A DNA stretch of 64,000 bases from BS150m-G50 sp964517435 (GTDB lineage Bacteria > CAIWAD01 > BS150m-G50). Below the pieces are notes generated by a model, which did not search any database, was not told where the DNA came from, and saw only the letters and a program-made list of their open reading frames with translations. Made by a program: the position numbers and the translations under genes. Position 1 is the stretch's first letter, and each line of letters opens with the position of its first letter. Of this stretch, positions 44,328 to 53,643 are shown piece by piece. The stretch is taken from positions 22,329 to 86,328 of the forward strand of contig CAZFEC010000006.1 of assembly GCA_964517435.1 (NCBI GenBank), in the 5' to 3' direction.

Positions 44328-47300
44328 TCACTTGATGATCGCAAACTTGCCAATCTTCTCGCCGACATCAGCCTCGAGGTGATATACGTAAATCCCGTAG
44401 GCGATATCGAGTCCGTCGCGGCTCTTCAGGTTCCAGTCCAGCGAGCCGTCCGCGACGCCGCCGTTGTGTTCCAGCCGCTTCACCAGCTCCCCCCGTACCG
44501 TGTAGATACGAATCGTACACTCCGCCGGCAGGTGGATGAACTGAATCTTGCGTTCACCCCGGCCGCCTGACACCAGCGGGCGGCTCTCCCAGGTGGCCGC
44601 CGCCAGGTAAGGATTGGGTACCACCTTGACGCGATCCAGTTCCCGGGCGGCCTGGTTGCGATCGACGGTGGCGGCGTAATTGGTGTACTCGAAGATGTCA
44701 TCCTTGCCGAACGACTTCTCCAGGATGAAAAGCAGCTCATCCCCAGCCCCGGGCAAGCGCGCCAGGGTGTCGGCGCCGCTCAGCCAGAAATCCCAGGTGA
44801 TGGTGTCCTGCTCGGCGAAGATGACGATGTCCCCCGGCTGCAGCTGCGGACCGGGAACCCGATCCACGGCCGGTGAGAAGATCACATCGATCGGTTCATC
44901 TGTGGAGAGGTTGGTTACCTCGAAGTTGAGCGGGTGTGGATCGTAGTGGAACGAACTCCAGTCAAACAGGATCGATTGGGAGATGGAGTCATCCGCGAAA
45001 ACTACCTGGTAATCGGCTGGATTGCGTTGTCCGGTCAGATAGACGAATCCCTGGCGTATATTGCACAACTCGAACACCCAGTCCGGCAGGTTGCTGGTGG
45101 TGTCGCTCCAGCCGGACTCATCGTGACGCAGGCGGGTGAGCCAATCGTTGTGCACGATCAGCCGGACGCCGTCCACGACAGGTGTCAGGTTGTTCTCCCG
45201 ATCGTAAATGTGCCGGAAGGGATAATCGTAGTTGTAGACGGCGGTCAGCTGGGCGCCGTCCGCCAGGCTGTTGCCGCGCAGGAAGAAGATAACCCCCCCC
45301 GCGTAGTCCAGCTCGTAGTCCTCACCCGGCGTCAACTCGCCGCCGTCCGGGGCAAACAGGGAAAAGCTGTCCGGCCAGATGCCGTCGTAAACGAGGTTAT
45401 ACAGGTAGAGGGTATCTCCCGGCGGTTCCGGCACCGGGTAGACATAGATCAGCAGTTCCTCGATCGGCTCCTGCAGCTGATCCCGTACACTCATGTAACC
45501 GGCTTCATTCCAGATGGAGTCATTGCTGGCGGTGTCCGGCTCCGCCACCAGGGTGTCGCCCAACAATGCCAGATAGGTGACGCCGTCACGGACGGCGGTG
45601 GGATCGATAAGTTCCAGTTCGATGCTGCCGGTGCCGACACCCGCGATGTGGGTCGCCTCCGGGTAGATCGTCGGCGGCTGGTAACCGGCGGCCGGCTCGC
45701 TCGGCGTGACCACCACCGTGTTGACATCGGTGGTGATGTTGCCGGCGGCGTCGATCAGGGCGTACTTGCTGGTCTCAGCGGGATAGATGAACCGTTCGGC
45801 ATCGCCATGGTCGTAAGCGGTGACGGCGTAGAAGTAACGCTGGCCGTTATTAATGGTAGAGTCGATCCAGACATGCTGCAGACCGGTCTCATCGCCGAGG
45901 TGAAACTGCACGCCGTTGATTGCCAGCGGGAAGAAACCGTGGATACCGTCGATCAGATCGTAGGTTCGCAACGGTTCGGAGAACTGCGCGTTGCCGTAGC
46001 CGTCGGTGATGTTGTAGACCTCGTTGAAACCGGGATCGGTGGCGCGGTAGATTTTGTAACCCTCGAAGTCGAAGCCGCTCACCACGTCATAGCTGCTCTC
46101 CGCCCGATTGTCCCAGTAGAGAATCACTCTGCCGTCCCCCGGCGCGGCTGAGAGCCGAGGCTTATCCGGCGGCTTGGAGAAGTTGTAATTCTCATCGTAG
46201 ATCTGCTGCACGGTGATCTTGTTGTTGAGCAGATCGTCGTAGTTCTCACCGAACAGTACCGCCAGTGAGAAGAAGCGCGACTCGCCGGCGCGAAGCGGGA
46301 AGAAACCGGAACCGTAGATGAAGTCGCCGTCCTCGCCGTCACCTTCCGGATCTTCGATCTCGTCGAAATGCCCCGGCTCCAGCATGCTCCAGCAGAGGAG
46401 ATCGTGCCGCAGTGCCAGTTCATTGGTCAGGAAGTAATCGAAGGAGGTCAGACCGATCTGGTCCGACTCGGTGATGTCGGTCTGATCGAAGTGCGGTTCG
46501 CCGGCGGTCGGGATGCCGTCCCCCTCCCCGAAGTCGCCGGAATAGGCCATACCGTCGGCACCGACGTCGTCAGTCTGGGAGTTCCAGTCACCGTCGTTAT
46601 CGATGCCGTCGTCGCGCCGTTCGTCGATAAGTGGATCCACATGCCCGCCGTGGAGCCGGTCGAAGTAATCGATATAGCGCATTCCCTCGCCGGTCTCGGG
46701 ATCGATGAAGCTAAAGCGCTCGTCGATCAGCCCGTTGAGATTATTGTCAATCAGATCCAGGGTATCCTCGTAGAGCGTCATCCCGGAGAAGTATTGAAAG
46801 ACCGTATCGCGGTATACGATTTCCAGCGTGTCGGTCCCCAAGGTGTCCAGGGACCGCTCGAAAGCGCCGTTATCATAATCGATGACGATTACCTCTTCAC
46901 CCTCCATAAGTTCGTGTGCGGAGAGCATGTTCGTGATGATGCTCTCGGTAAACTGCGGGCTGGCGGGATCGTCCGAATCGTTGTCGTTGTCGATGCCGTC
47001 GTAGGGATTGCCGGGCGATTCCAGGAAGGCGTAACCAACATAACCGACATCACCGACCCAGCCGTATTGTCCACTGGAGTCTGCATCCCACGAATAGGTG
47101 AAGTCGTTGTCGATATCAAAGCGCGACATATCGTCCTGCGAGTCGTTGCGCCCCCCCACCAGCGTGCCGCAGATCATGCCGAAGGCGACCTTGTCGTAGT
47201 TGATCTCTCCGACATTGGTGATTTCATACAGCCAGATGATGGCGTCCTCCGCCAGTACGTGCGACCACTGGAAACCGCGGCACTTGACCTGGATGCCGAG

Positions 47301-47903
47301 TCCACCCCGCATCGTGTCGTCCGGAAAGGGTATGATCCAGTCGATGAACTCCATATCGCGGGCGTCGTCCATGATGAAGTAGCTCTCCTGGTCGGCGTTC
47401 ATTACGTCCCGACCGAAGAAGCCGTTCCAGCTGCCGGGCCAGCCCTTGTCCGGCCAGACTGAGGGCCAGGTCCAGGGCTGGTGCGACATCGCCACGGAGG
47501 TGTCCGGCGCGGCGAAGCCGCAAAGCGGTTCAAATCCCCAGAAAATGGCCGGATTCTCCGGATCGCTGTCCAGCGGATGGTGACCCGGATTGTCGCTGTG
47601 CACCACACTGATGACGGTGGTATCGGCGATTTCGTCGTAGTATTCGACCCCGACCAGGATGGAGATATCACCGACATACTCGTTGCCGGTGCCGATCGGC
47701 CATTCGAAGGAAGGCTCGTTGACATTCGCGACCAGGCCGTAGTTATAGAAGATGGTTCGCACCTTGTTGCCGGAATGGATGTTCTCCCGCCGGCAGTTGG
47801 GATCACCTTCCAGATCGGTGATGTCGTTTGCCAGTGTTGTCCAAACGCAACCGAGCAGCAGCAGGGTCAGCCAAAGTCGACCGCGGTTCCTCTGATTGAG
47901 CAT
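44328..47903 (-). CDS. Large secreted surface protein with FlgD-like C-terminal domain
   Basis: A 1191-residue exported protein with signal peptide (about 1-25). The central part has acidic Asp/Asn-rich loops like DGIDNDND and DGIDNDGD that look like calcium sites, and beta-rich domains including a fibronectin-III-like stretch (residues ~590-690, RVILYWDNRAESSYD). The C-terminal 90 residues are FlgD-like Ig (VVPNPYLA, then IRIYTVRGELVKRLEHNGG, ending GKFAIIK), which can serve as a sorting tail. Proteins of this type commonly sit beside TonB receptors and PorV-like proteins in FCB genomes. I do not recognise an enzyme domain. Confidence 0.75.
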   Translation of the reverse strand: MLNQRNRGRLWLTLLLLGCVWTTLANDITDLEGDPNCRRENIHSGNKVRTIFYNYGLVANVNEPSFEWPIGTGNEYVGDISILVGVEYYDEIADTTVISVVHSDNPGHHPLDSDPENPAIFWGFEPLCGFAAPDTSVAMSHQPWTWPSVWPDKGWPGSWNGFFGRDVMNADQESYFIMDDARDMEFIDWIIPFPDDTMRGGLGIQVKCRGFQWSHVLAEDAIIWLYEITNVGEINYDKVAFGMICGTLVGGRNDSQDDMSRFDIDNDFTYSWDADSSGQYGWVGDVGYVGYAFLESPGNPYDGIDNDNDSDDPASPQFTESIITNMLSAHELMEGEEVIVIDYDNGAFERSLDTLGTDTLEIVYRDTVFQYFSGMTLYEDTLDLIDNNLNGLIDERFSFIDPETGEGMRYIDYFDRLHGGHVDPLIDERRDDGIDNDGDWNSQTDDVGADGMAYSGDFGEGDGIPTAGEPHFDQTDITESDQIGLTSFDYFLTNELALRHDLLCWSMLEPGHFDEIEDPEGDGEDGDFIYGSGFFPLRAGESRFFSLAVLFGENYDDLLNNKITVQQIYDENYNFSKPPDKPRLSAAPGDGRVILYWDNRAESSYDVVSGFDFEGYKIYRATDPGFNEVYNITDGYGNAQFSEPLRTYDLIDGIHGFFPLAINGVQFHLGDETGLQHVWIDSTINNGQRYFYAVTAYDHGDAERFIYPAETSKYALIDAAGNITTDVNTVVVTPSEPAAGYQPPTIYPEATHIAGVGTGSIELELIDPTAVRDGVTYLALLGDTLVAEPDTASNDSIWNEAGYMSVRDQLQEPIEELLIYVYPVPEPPGDTLYLYNLVYDGIWPDSFSLFAPDGGELTPGEDYELDYAGGVIFFLRGNSLADGAQLTAVYNYDYPFRHIYDRENNLTPVVDGVRLIVHNDWLTRLRHDESGWSDTTSNLPDWVFELCNIRQGFVYLTGQRNPADYQVVFADDSISQSILFDWSSFHYDPHPLNFEVTNLSTDEPIDVIFSPAVDRVPGPQLQPGDIVIFAEQDTITWDFWLSGADTLARLPGAGDELLFILEKSFGKDDIFEYTNYAATVDRNQAARELDRVKVVPNPYLAAATWESRPLVSGGRGERKIQFIHLPAECTIRIYTVRGELVKRLEHNGGVADGSLDWNLKSRDGLDIAYGIYVYHLEADVGEKIGKFAIIK

Positions 47904-47950
47904 GTATCACATCTTCCTTTTGCTAAAGCGGATCGATTCCTCGTACTCAC

Positions 47951-50752
47951 TTAAAACGTATACTCGAGACCGACGGTGACCTCGCGGGGGCGTGACCAGT
48001 TACTGGGATCGGGCCAGAAGTCATCATTGCTGTGGGGATTCAGGTCGAAACCGGCGCGACCGGTACTGCCGAAGACATTGTTCTCGTTGGCACGGTCGAA
48101 GACGTTGAGCACCTGCAGCGTCAACAGCACGCGGTGGTCACCGCTCAGTAACGTCAGGTAGCTGTTGAGATCGAGATTCAGGTAGGGAGGCTTGCGTCCG
48201 GTGTTTTCGTTCAGCCCCACCCGGACATCGTCCGACTGCACCTGCGGCGTGTACGGCAGGCCGGAGCCATAGGTACCCAGCAGGGTTACGCCGCCGCGGC
48301 CGTTATAATCAAAAGTGAAGGTCCCGTTCAGGGTATGACGGCGGTCCCAATTGAGCGGTACCAGCATCTTCTCCGGTTCCCGGTTGCCCTCGATCGCGCG
48401 CAGTGCTTCCTGGCGGTCGGAAGCGTTGCCCTGCGCAAACTGCAGCGTGTAGGCGACCGAGAAGCTGAAGTTATCGGCGAAACGCCGGTCCAGCGTCACC
48501 ACCCCGCCCCGCACATAACCGAAATCGCGATTGACATACTGCACATACTGGCTGGTGTTGGTCATCTTCACCACCCGGTCGGTGGAGACCAGCTGCCGGA
48601 TGTCGCGGTTGTAGAGCGACACATCCAGCGTCAGTTGATCGGAAACCGCCTGCTGGAGGCCGATCTCGAAACTCACGGTCTTCTCAGCCAGCAGATCGGC
48701 GTTGCCGATGAGGGGGTACTTATTATTGACATCCCACTTGTAGTAGGGATTGGTGTAGAGCACTTCGAAGGAAGGCCGCTGGAAAAAGTGGCCATAGGAA
48801 GAGTGTATCACGCCGCTGTCGGAGATGGGGTAAGCCAGCGCGAAGCGGGGGCTGATCTGGAACTTGGGATCGACGTCGCTCCACCAGTAGGTATGCCGCT
48901 CCTCCAGCGGATCGGCCGCGTGTTCCGCCCGTTGCGGATCGTTGATGTTGGGATCGGTGGGATCGGCCGGCACCTGCACGCGCGGATCGAAGTAATCGAG
49001 CCGGATACCGGCGTTAACGATGAAGTCCTGGTACTCCATCTTGTCCTGGATGTAGAAGGCGGCATCGACCGGGAAACGGTCGTAGCAGGTGTTGTTGAGC
49101 GTAGTGCTGCTGGGAATGTAGAACACCGGATGATAGGTGTCAAACTCCCAGGGAATGAGCGGTGTTTCAGTAACCGGTGTGATGTCTTCAAACAACAGGT
49201 GGTGGGAACGGACCTCGATACCGGTCTTGATGCCGTGTACCCGTGTCACCTGGCTGTCCAGGTCAAAGCGTCCCAGCCAGGTGTCGGTGAAACGGCGGAA
49301 ATGCTGGTTCTGAGTGCCGCCGATCCGGTAGAAGAGTGTGCCGTGCTGATCCTCGATACCGGGATTGACCATATTGGAATCGAGGATATCCTCGTAAAGG
49401 TAATGATAGTACTCGTTGTGAGTACGGGTCAGCGACAGCACGAAGAAGGTACGTTCGGACAAGGTCTGATCCAGTTTGAGCGATTGCGTAAAGCTGCGGC
49501 TGAAGCGGTTCAATAAACCATCCGGTGAATAGACCCAGCCGTGGTCGTAATCCTGGTAGTCACGGAAGTTGAAAAAGTTGTTGAAGCGCAGTTTGGCCTT
49601 GGGCGTGATCGGCAGCGTCAGCTTGAACTGACCGGAATAGCGTTCCTCCCAGTTCATATGAACGTAGTCGCCGTCGCCGGAGGCCTTTTCCGCCAGACCG
49701 AACGTAGTATCGGTAAGCTGTTCGAAGTAGAAAATATGGTTGCCGGCGATCTCATCGTGCGGTGGCAGCTCTTCTCCCTCCAGGAAACCGAGATCGGTGG
49801 ATGTGAAGACGATGTGGTACTCATCCGTGTTGTAGCGGCGCTGTCCCTCCAGCCACCCCAGGTTGCGGAAACCGCGCAGGTTGCCGTAGAAGGTCACCTG
49901 CGGCAAAAGCGGCACCGGGCCGGACAGGCTCACCTCGCCGTTCAGGATCTTGTGCGGGTGGAAAGCGAGCGGATTGTCTGAATCCAGGTGGAGATAGATT
50001 TCGTCGTGACCGGTCATGTAGTCGCCGCAGTAGCCGGCCAGCCGGCCATGATACTTCTCGCCGCCATCGCGGGTGACGGTATTGACAACGCCGGACATCG
50101 CCTGGCCGTACTCCGCATTGAAGGTGCCGGAGATCACCTGCAGCTCCTGCACGGAGTAGACATCGACGGTGGCGCCCTTGCTGCCGTCGTAGACGTCGTT
50201 CATCGGAATGCCGTCCACCAGGTAGGCGACCTCACCGGAGCGCCCGCCGCGGAAATGGCCGTCAACCACGCCCGCCTGGATCTCGACCACCTGGGAGATC
50301 TCCTTGACCGGCAGCGAGCGGATCCGCTCCGCATCGACATAACTGGCCGAGTAGGTCTGGTCGACCTGGATCTGTTTGCGTTCCGCCTTGATCACGACGG
50401 TCTCGGCCGCTTCCAGAATGGTCGGCTCGAGGCTGGCGTCAACGACGGCGGTCAGATCGAGATTAACTTTCACTTCGGTCAGCTCGAGCGGGATGTAACC
50501 GATACTGGAGAACTTGACGCTGTAGATGCCGGGTGGGACGTTCAGCACCTGATACCAGCCGTCGATATCGGTGGCGGCACCCAGCCAGTAACCGGGGAGG
50601 GTAACGTTGACGCCCACCAGCGGTTCGCCGGTTTCGCTGTCGACGACCCGGCCGGTGATCTTGCCGGTGATTCCTCCCGCCGCAGCCGACCAGGTCAACG
50701 CGGACAGCAGCAGCGCAAGTGCGGTTCTTTTAACACGGATAGAATGTTTCAT
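47951..50752 (-). CDS. TonB-dependent outer membrane receptor with carboxypeptidase-like N-terminal domain
   Basis: A 933-residue receptor. After the signal peptide, a CarboxypepD-regulatory-like domain (about 28-115: TGRVVDSETGEPLVGVNVTL) precedes the plug (about 120-240, with LPVKEISQVVEIQAGVV and YLVDGIPMNDVYD) and a 22-strand-type barrel ending in an aromatic residue (VTVGLEYTF). It uses TonB energy to import a bulky ligand. The domain order is that of SusC-like and related receptors, but no SusD is next to it. It starts the operon with the 1191-residue protein, PorV and the FQVDM protein. No strong ribosome site is seen. Confidence 0.88.
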   Translation of the reverse strand: MKHSIRVKRTALALLLSALTWSAAAGGITGKITGRVVDSETGEPLVGVNVTLPGYWLGAATDIDGWYQVLNVPPGIYSVKFSSIGYIPLELTEVKVNLDLTAVVDASLEPTILEAAETVVIKAERKQIQVDQTYSASYVDAERIRSLPVKEISQVVEIQAGVVDGHFRGGRSGEVAYLVDGIPMNDVYDGSKGATVDVYSVQELQVISGTFNAEYGQAMSGVVNTVTRDGGEKYHGRLAGYCGDYMTGHDEIYLHLDSDNPLAFHPHKILNGEVSLSGPVPLLPQVTFYGNLRGFRNLGWLEGQRRYNTDEYHIVFTSTDLGFLEGEELPPHDEIAGNHIFYFEQLTDTTFGLAEKASGDGDYVHMNWEERYSGQFKLTLPITPKAKLRFNNFFNFRDYQDYDHGWVYSPDGLLNRFSRSFTQSLKLDQTLSERTFFVLSLTRTHNEYYHYLYEDILDSNMVNPGIEDQHGTLFYRIGGTQNQHFRRFTDTWLGRFDLDSQVTRVHGIKTGIEVRSHHLLFEDITPVTETPLIPWEFDTYHPVFYIPSSTTLNNTCYDRFPVDAAFYIQDKMEYQDFIVNAGIRLDYFDPRVQVPADPTDPNINDPQRAEHAADPLEERHTYWWSDVDPKFQISPRFALAYPISDSGVIHSSYGHFFQRPSFEVLYTNPYYKWDVNNKYPLIGNADLLAEKTVSFEIGLQQAVSDQLTLDVSLYNRDIRQLVSTDRVVKMTNTSQYVQYVNRDFGYVRGGVVTLDRRFADNFSFSVAYTLQFAQGNASDRQEALRAIEGNREPEKMLVPLNWDRRHTLNGTFTFDYNGRGGVTLLGTYGSGLPYTPQVQSDDVRVGLNENTGRKPPYLNLDLNSYLTLLSGDHRVLLTLQVLNVFDRANENNVFGSTGRAGFDLNPHSNDDFWPDPSNWSRPREVTVGLEYTF

Positions 50753-50799
50753 AAGCGTACATGGTTACAGTTAGTGAACTGGTAAGCTATCGTGCGATA

Positions 50800-50818
50800 T
50801 AAGAGAGGGTCAACTCTC
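50800..50818 (-). terminator. Weak terminator hairpin between ABC ATPase and TonB receptor genes
   Basis: On the minus strand GAGAG/CTCTC around TTGACC, followed by TTATAT. The stem is short, and the same stretch also holds a TTGACC that could be a -35 box for the receptor gene. Confidence 0.3.
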
Positions 50819-50856
50819 CCAACACGGTCATGGTGGTTGTCAACGGTGGGCAGGCG

Positions 50857-51939
50857 TCAGGCCGGCTCAACAATTATGCTGCGAAAGTCGCGCTCTGCAT
50901 CGGCAAAGAGATGGAGATCTTCCGGGTGGAGGTGCAGCTCCAGGGTCGACGCCGGTTGGAAGTCATCGTTGGATGACACCCGGGCGATCCACTGCCGCCC
51001 CTCCAGCTGGAAGTAGAGCAGCGATTCGTTTCCGAGCTGCTCCACTACCTCCAGTACTACCGGCAGGACGATAGCGTTCGCCGCCGCTTCCAACCGCAGA
51101 TGCTCCGGTCGCACCCCCAACGTGACGGTCGCACGGGTTTCACCTTTCAGCTGGTCGAAGGGAATCTCCAACGACTCCGAAAAATACGTGCCGGCTTCCA
51201 TCCGGCCCGGCAGGAAGTTCATGGCGGGGCTGCCGATAAAACCGGCGGTGAACAGGTTGGCCGGCCGGCGGTAAACGGCAAGCGGTGTGTCCACCTGCTG
51301 CACGCTGCCCTGGTTGATGACGATGATGCGGTCGCCCATCGTCATCGCCTCCACCTGATCGTGGGTAACATAGATCATGGTGGCTTCCAACTTCTGGTGC
51401 AGACGGCTGATCTCAGTTCGCATCTGGGTGCGCAACTTGGCGTCGAGGTTGGAAAGCGGTTCGTCGAACAGAAACACTTCCGGCTGGCGCACGATGGCGC
51501 GACCGAGGGCGACCCGCTGGCGTTGACCGCCGGAAAGTGCACTCGGCTTGCGTTGCAGCAGTTCATCGATACCGAGGATACCGGCCGCCTCACGCACTCG
51601 TTCCTCGATCTCGGCTTTGCCGAACTGGCGCAGTTTGAGACCGAAGGCGAGGTTCTGGTAAACATTCATGTGCGGATAGAGCGCATAGTCCTGGAAAACC
51701 ATGGCGATGTCCCGCTGACGCGGCGGCAGATCGTTGACACTGCGCTCACCGATAAAAACATCGCCGCTGGATTGTTCCTCCAACCCGGCGATCATCCGGA
51801 GAATGGTTGACTTGCCGCAACCGGAAGGTCCGACCAGAATCGCCAGCTCACCCTGCTCTATCTTGATGTTGACACTGCGAACGGCAAAACCGCTGTCATC
51901 GAACTGCTTGGATATGTTTACAAGTTTGACGGAGGACAT
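50857..51939 (-). CDS. UgpC/MsmX-type ABC transporter ATP-binding protein
   Basis: A 360-residue ATPase of the MalK/UgpC class. Walker A GPSGCGKST is at 37-45, signature LSGGQ at 135-139, Walker B FLFDE at 156-160. The C-terminal regulatory OB/TOBE region (about 240-360) has GVRPEHLRL. These ATPases energise import of sugars or glycerol phosphate and can serve several permeases. No permease or binding-protein gene is near, so it may be a shared ATPase like MsmX. The ATG at 51939 has AAGGAAG upstream. It lies just upstream of the TonB receptor, 104 bases away, on the same strand. Confidence 0.9.
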   Translation of the reverse strand: MSSVKLVNISKQFDDSGFAVRSVNIKIEQGELAILVGPSGCGKSTILRMIAGLEEQSSGDVFIGERSVNDLPPRQRDIAMVFQDYALYPHMNVYQNLAFGLKLRQFGKAEIEERVREAAGILGIDELLQRKPSALSGGQRQRVALGRAIVRQPEVFLFDEPLSNLDAKLRTQMRTEISRLHQKLEATMIYVTHDQVEAMTMGDRIIVINQGSVQQVDTPLAVYRRPANLFTAGFIGSPAMNFLPGRMEAGTYFSESLEIPFDQLKGETRATVTLGVRPEHLRLEAAANAIVLPVVLEVVEQLGNESLLYFQLEGRQWIARVSSNDDFQPASTLELHLHPEDLHLFADAERDFRSIIVEPA

Positions 51940-52083
51940 AGCTTCCTTTACCCTGTTCTCCCAGTGGTTCGGGAAGTTTACAATACATATCACTCGCAAT
52001 TTTTCAAAAGCTTTCCTGTCGCGATAGTGCGGGGAAACTCCAGGGCGCGATAACCGTCACAATTCCACTGCGGAGGAATGATC

Positions 52084-52112
52084 TTGAAAAAGACGATTCA
52101 CTTCTCTATATT
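52084..52112 (+). promoter_or_regulatory. Strong sigma-70-type promoter
   Basis: TTGAAA (52084-52089), 17 bases, TATATT (52107-52112). Expected start near 52119, with a 60-base leader before the 81-residue protein gene. Confidence 0.65.
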
Positions 52113-52178
52113 CGCATTAAGGGTCATCATAATCCTGGACATTAACGAGTAAACCGCAACAACTTGGGAGGCGCTGCA

Positions 52179-52424
52179 ATGTACAATTACAAGGTCATCA
52201 GAGACGTCGAATCGGTGGATAAGCGCTTCAAACTCAAGAAAGATGAAGTTGTTCTCGGTAACGGTTATTTCGTTGACCGCATCGGTATCCTGAAAGACGG
52301 CAAATGGGACCTGGTCGATAAATCCGCACTCTATCGTATGCGCAGCGGCTCCGATCGCCGCCAGGGGCCTCTGGACAGGCGCCAGGCGGACGACCGCCGC
52401 TCCGTCGCTTCTGAATCTGCCTGA
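52179..52424 (+). CDS. Small protein with C-terminal DRR repeats, function unknown
   Basis: An 81-residue protein. The first 55 residues look like a small beta-rich fold (YNYKVIRDVESVDKRFKL to GKWDLVDKS). The tail carries repeated basic-acidic motifs: SDRRQG, LDRRQADDRRS. Similar DRR motifs occur, as I recall, in the tails of assorted signalling and hypothetical proteins of unknown meaning. GGGAGG lies seven bases before the ATG at 52179, and a strong promoter precedes it, so it is very likely expressed. I do not recognise the family. Confidence 0.7.
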   Translation: MYNYKVIRDVESVDKRFKLKKDEVVLGNGYFVDRIGILKDGKWDLVDKSALYRMRSGSDRRQGPLDRRQADDRRSVASESA

Positions 52425-52512
52425 GCGTTCACCCCTGTTGTCTCAGGCAACTGTGAGCCTGTTGTCACAGCCACAGCTGTGAATGGGCTTCAGCGCTTTT
52501 TTATTTTTCCTC

Positions 52513-52540
52513 TTGACAGGTATTGCGTCACTGCTAATAT
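52513..52540 (+). promoter_or_regulatory. Sigma-70-type promoter of the HU gene
   Basis: TTGACA (52513-52518) and TAATAT (52535-52540) with a 16-base spacer. Transcription should begin near 52547, giving a leader of about 55 bases. Confidence 0.7.
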
Positions 52541-52602
52541 TTAGTCGTCCTTACGAATTGTGGTATTCGTAAACCGTTCTAAACACAAGCCTGGAGGAAG
52601 TA

Positions 52603-52896
52603 ATGGCAACCGCGAAACCGAAGGTTCCCGCGAACAAGAGCGATCTGGTGGATCTGCTTGTCAAGAAGGTCGGCCTGACCAAGAAGGACGCCAAGACGTC
52701 CGTCGACACAGTTCTGGAGGGAATCAAGAAATCTACGAAGAAAGCCGGCATTCGTCTGGTTGGCTTCGGCAGCTTCGCCGTTCAGAAGCGTAAAGCACGC
52801 AACGGCTTCAATCCTGCCACCGGCGAGAAGATCCGCATCAAGGCCAGTCGGACTGTCAAATTCCGTCCTGGTAAGGAATTCAAGGATTTCATCTAG
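52603..52896 (+). CDS. HU-family DNA-binding protein
   Basis: A 97-residue histone-like protein that bends DNA and helps compact the nucleoid. The family signature GFGSFAVQKRKARNGFNPATGEKI is exact, and the arm ends RTVKFRPGKEFKDFI. The N terminus is a few residues longer than usual (KPKVPANKSDLVD). It has its own promoter, a GGAGGAAG site and an intrinsic terminator, so it is a single-gene unit. Confidence 0.95.
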   Translation: MATAKPKVPANKSDLVDLLVKKVGLTKKDAKTSVDTVLEGIKKSTKKAGIRLVGFGSFAVQKRKARNGFNPATGEKIRIKASRTVKFRPGKEFKDFI

Positions 52897-52919
52897 TCCG
52901 ACAGCGATTTGACAAATCA

Positions 52920-52945
52920 GGGAGCGTCAAGCTCCCTTTTTTTTT
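52920..52945 (+). terminator. Intrinsic terminator of the HU gene
   Basis: GGGAGC/GCTCCC stem (52920-52925 and 52931-52936, loop GTCAA) followed by nine T residues. Confidence 0.9.
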
Positions 52946-52947
52946 GC

Positions 52948-53121
52948 GTGAAGATGGAACCTCTCGCCAGGATCGCAAAGAAACGCAAAGAAGAGATTTA
53001 ATGCTGTGGATCTGATTGATCGGAATCGAATCCAGTATCTGGATGCTCACAACCCTTCACCTTAGATCCTTTCTTGGGTCCCTCAGGGCCCTGGCTCTCT
53101 CTGCGAGAGGTTGATCTTCGC
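52948..53121. repeat. Inverted-repeat intergenic element
   Basis: Ends pair over about 20 bases with two or three mismatches: GAAGATGGAACCTCTCGC at the left (core AACCTCTCGC 52958-52967) and its complement at the right (core GCGAGAGGTT 53103-53112). The inside contains GCAAAGAAACGCAAAGAAG. No coding frame is supported. It fills the space between the HU terminator and the tRNA cluster promoter. Confidence 0.55.
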
Positions 53122-53137
53122 TTCATTTCCTTTTATC

Positions 53138-53166
53138 TTGACTTGCACCACTGTCGTAAATAAACT
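53138..53166 (+). promoter_or_regulatory. Sigma-70-type promoter of the tRNA cluster
   Basis: TTGACT (53138-53143), 17 bases, TAAACT (53161-53166). Start of transcription is expected near 53173, 18 bases before tRNA-Pro. Confidence 0.7.
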
Positions 53167-53190
53167 AAGTGCTTCATTGGTTCTTTGAGC

Positions 53191-53265
<75 letters not shown>

Positions 53266-53293
53266 TTGTGGGGACGTTTGAGCACGGCAAAAC

Positions 53294-53367
53294 GCGCCTG
53301 TAGCTCAACTGGAAAGAGCAACGGCCTTCTAAGCCGTAGGCTGAAGGTTCGAGTCCTTCCAGGCGTA
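53294..53367 (+). tRNA. tRNA-Arg (TCT)
   Basis: 74 nt with acceptor stem GCGCCTG/CAGGCGT (closing G-U pair), anticodon loop CTTCTAA (anticodon TCT), T arm GGTTCGAGTCC and discriminator A. CCA is not encoded. Confidence 0.95.
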
Positions 53368-53482
53368 TTGGGCCGTTTTCACAACTGTATACAAAAGCCG
53401 TCTGTGAAAACGGCACTTGTTTGATGCCCGGGTCCTGGCTTCACACGCAGCCAGTGAAAGGATGCCGGTCGTCACACTTACT

Positions 53483-53556
53483 GGTGAATGTAGCTCAGTT
53501 GGTAGAGCGCTTGGTTGTGGCCCAAGTGGTCGTGGGTTCAAGTCCCATCATTCACC
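53483..53556 (+). tRNA. tRNA-His (GTG)
   Basis: Acceptor stem GTGAATG/CATTCAC with the extra G at position -1 (53483) facing C73, the identity mark of tRNA-His. Anticodon loop TTGTGGC gives GTG. CCA is not encoded. Confidence 0.95.
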
Positions 53557-53568
53557 CTTTTTCAACAG

Positions 53569-53640
53569 GGCCCCATCGTCTAGAGGTCAGGACTCAGGGT
53601 TTTCATCCCTGCAACGGGAGTTCGATTCTCCCTGGGGTCA
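53569..53640 (+). tRNA. tRNA-Glu (TTC)
   Basis: 72 nt with acceptor stem GGCCCCA/TGGGGTC, anticodon loop TTTTCAT (anticodon TTC), T arm AGTTCGATTCT and discriminator A. It is the last of the four-tRNA unit. Confidence 0.95.
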
Positions 53641-53643
53641 TCC

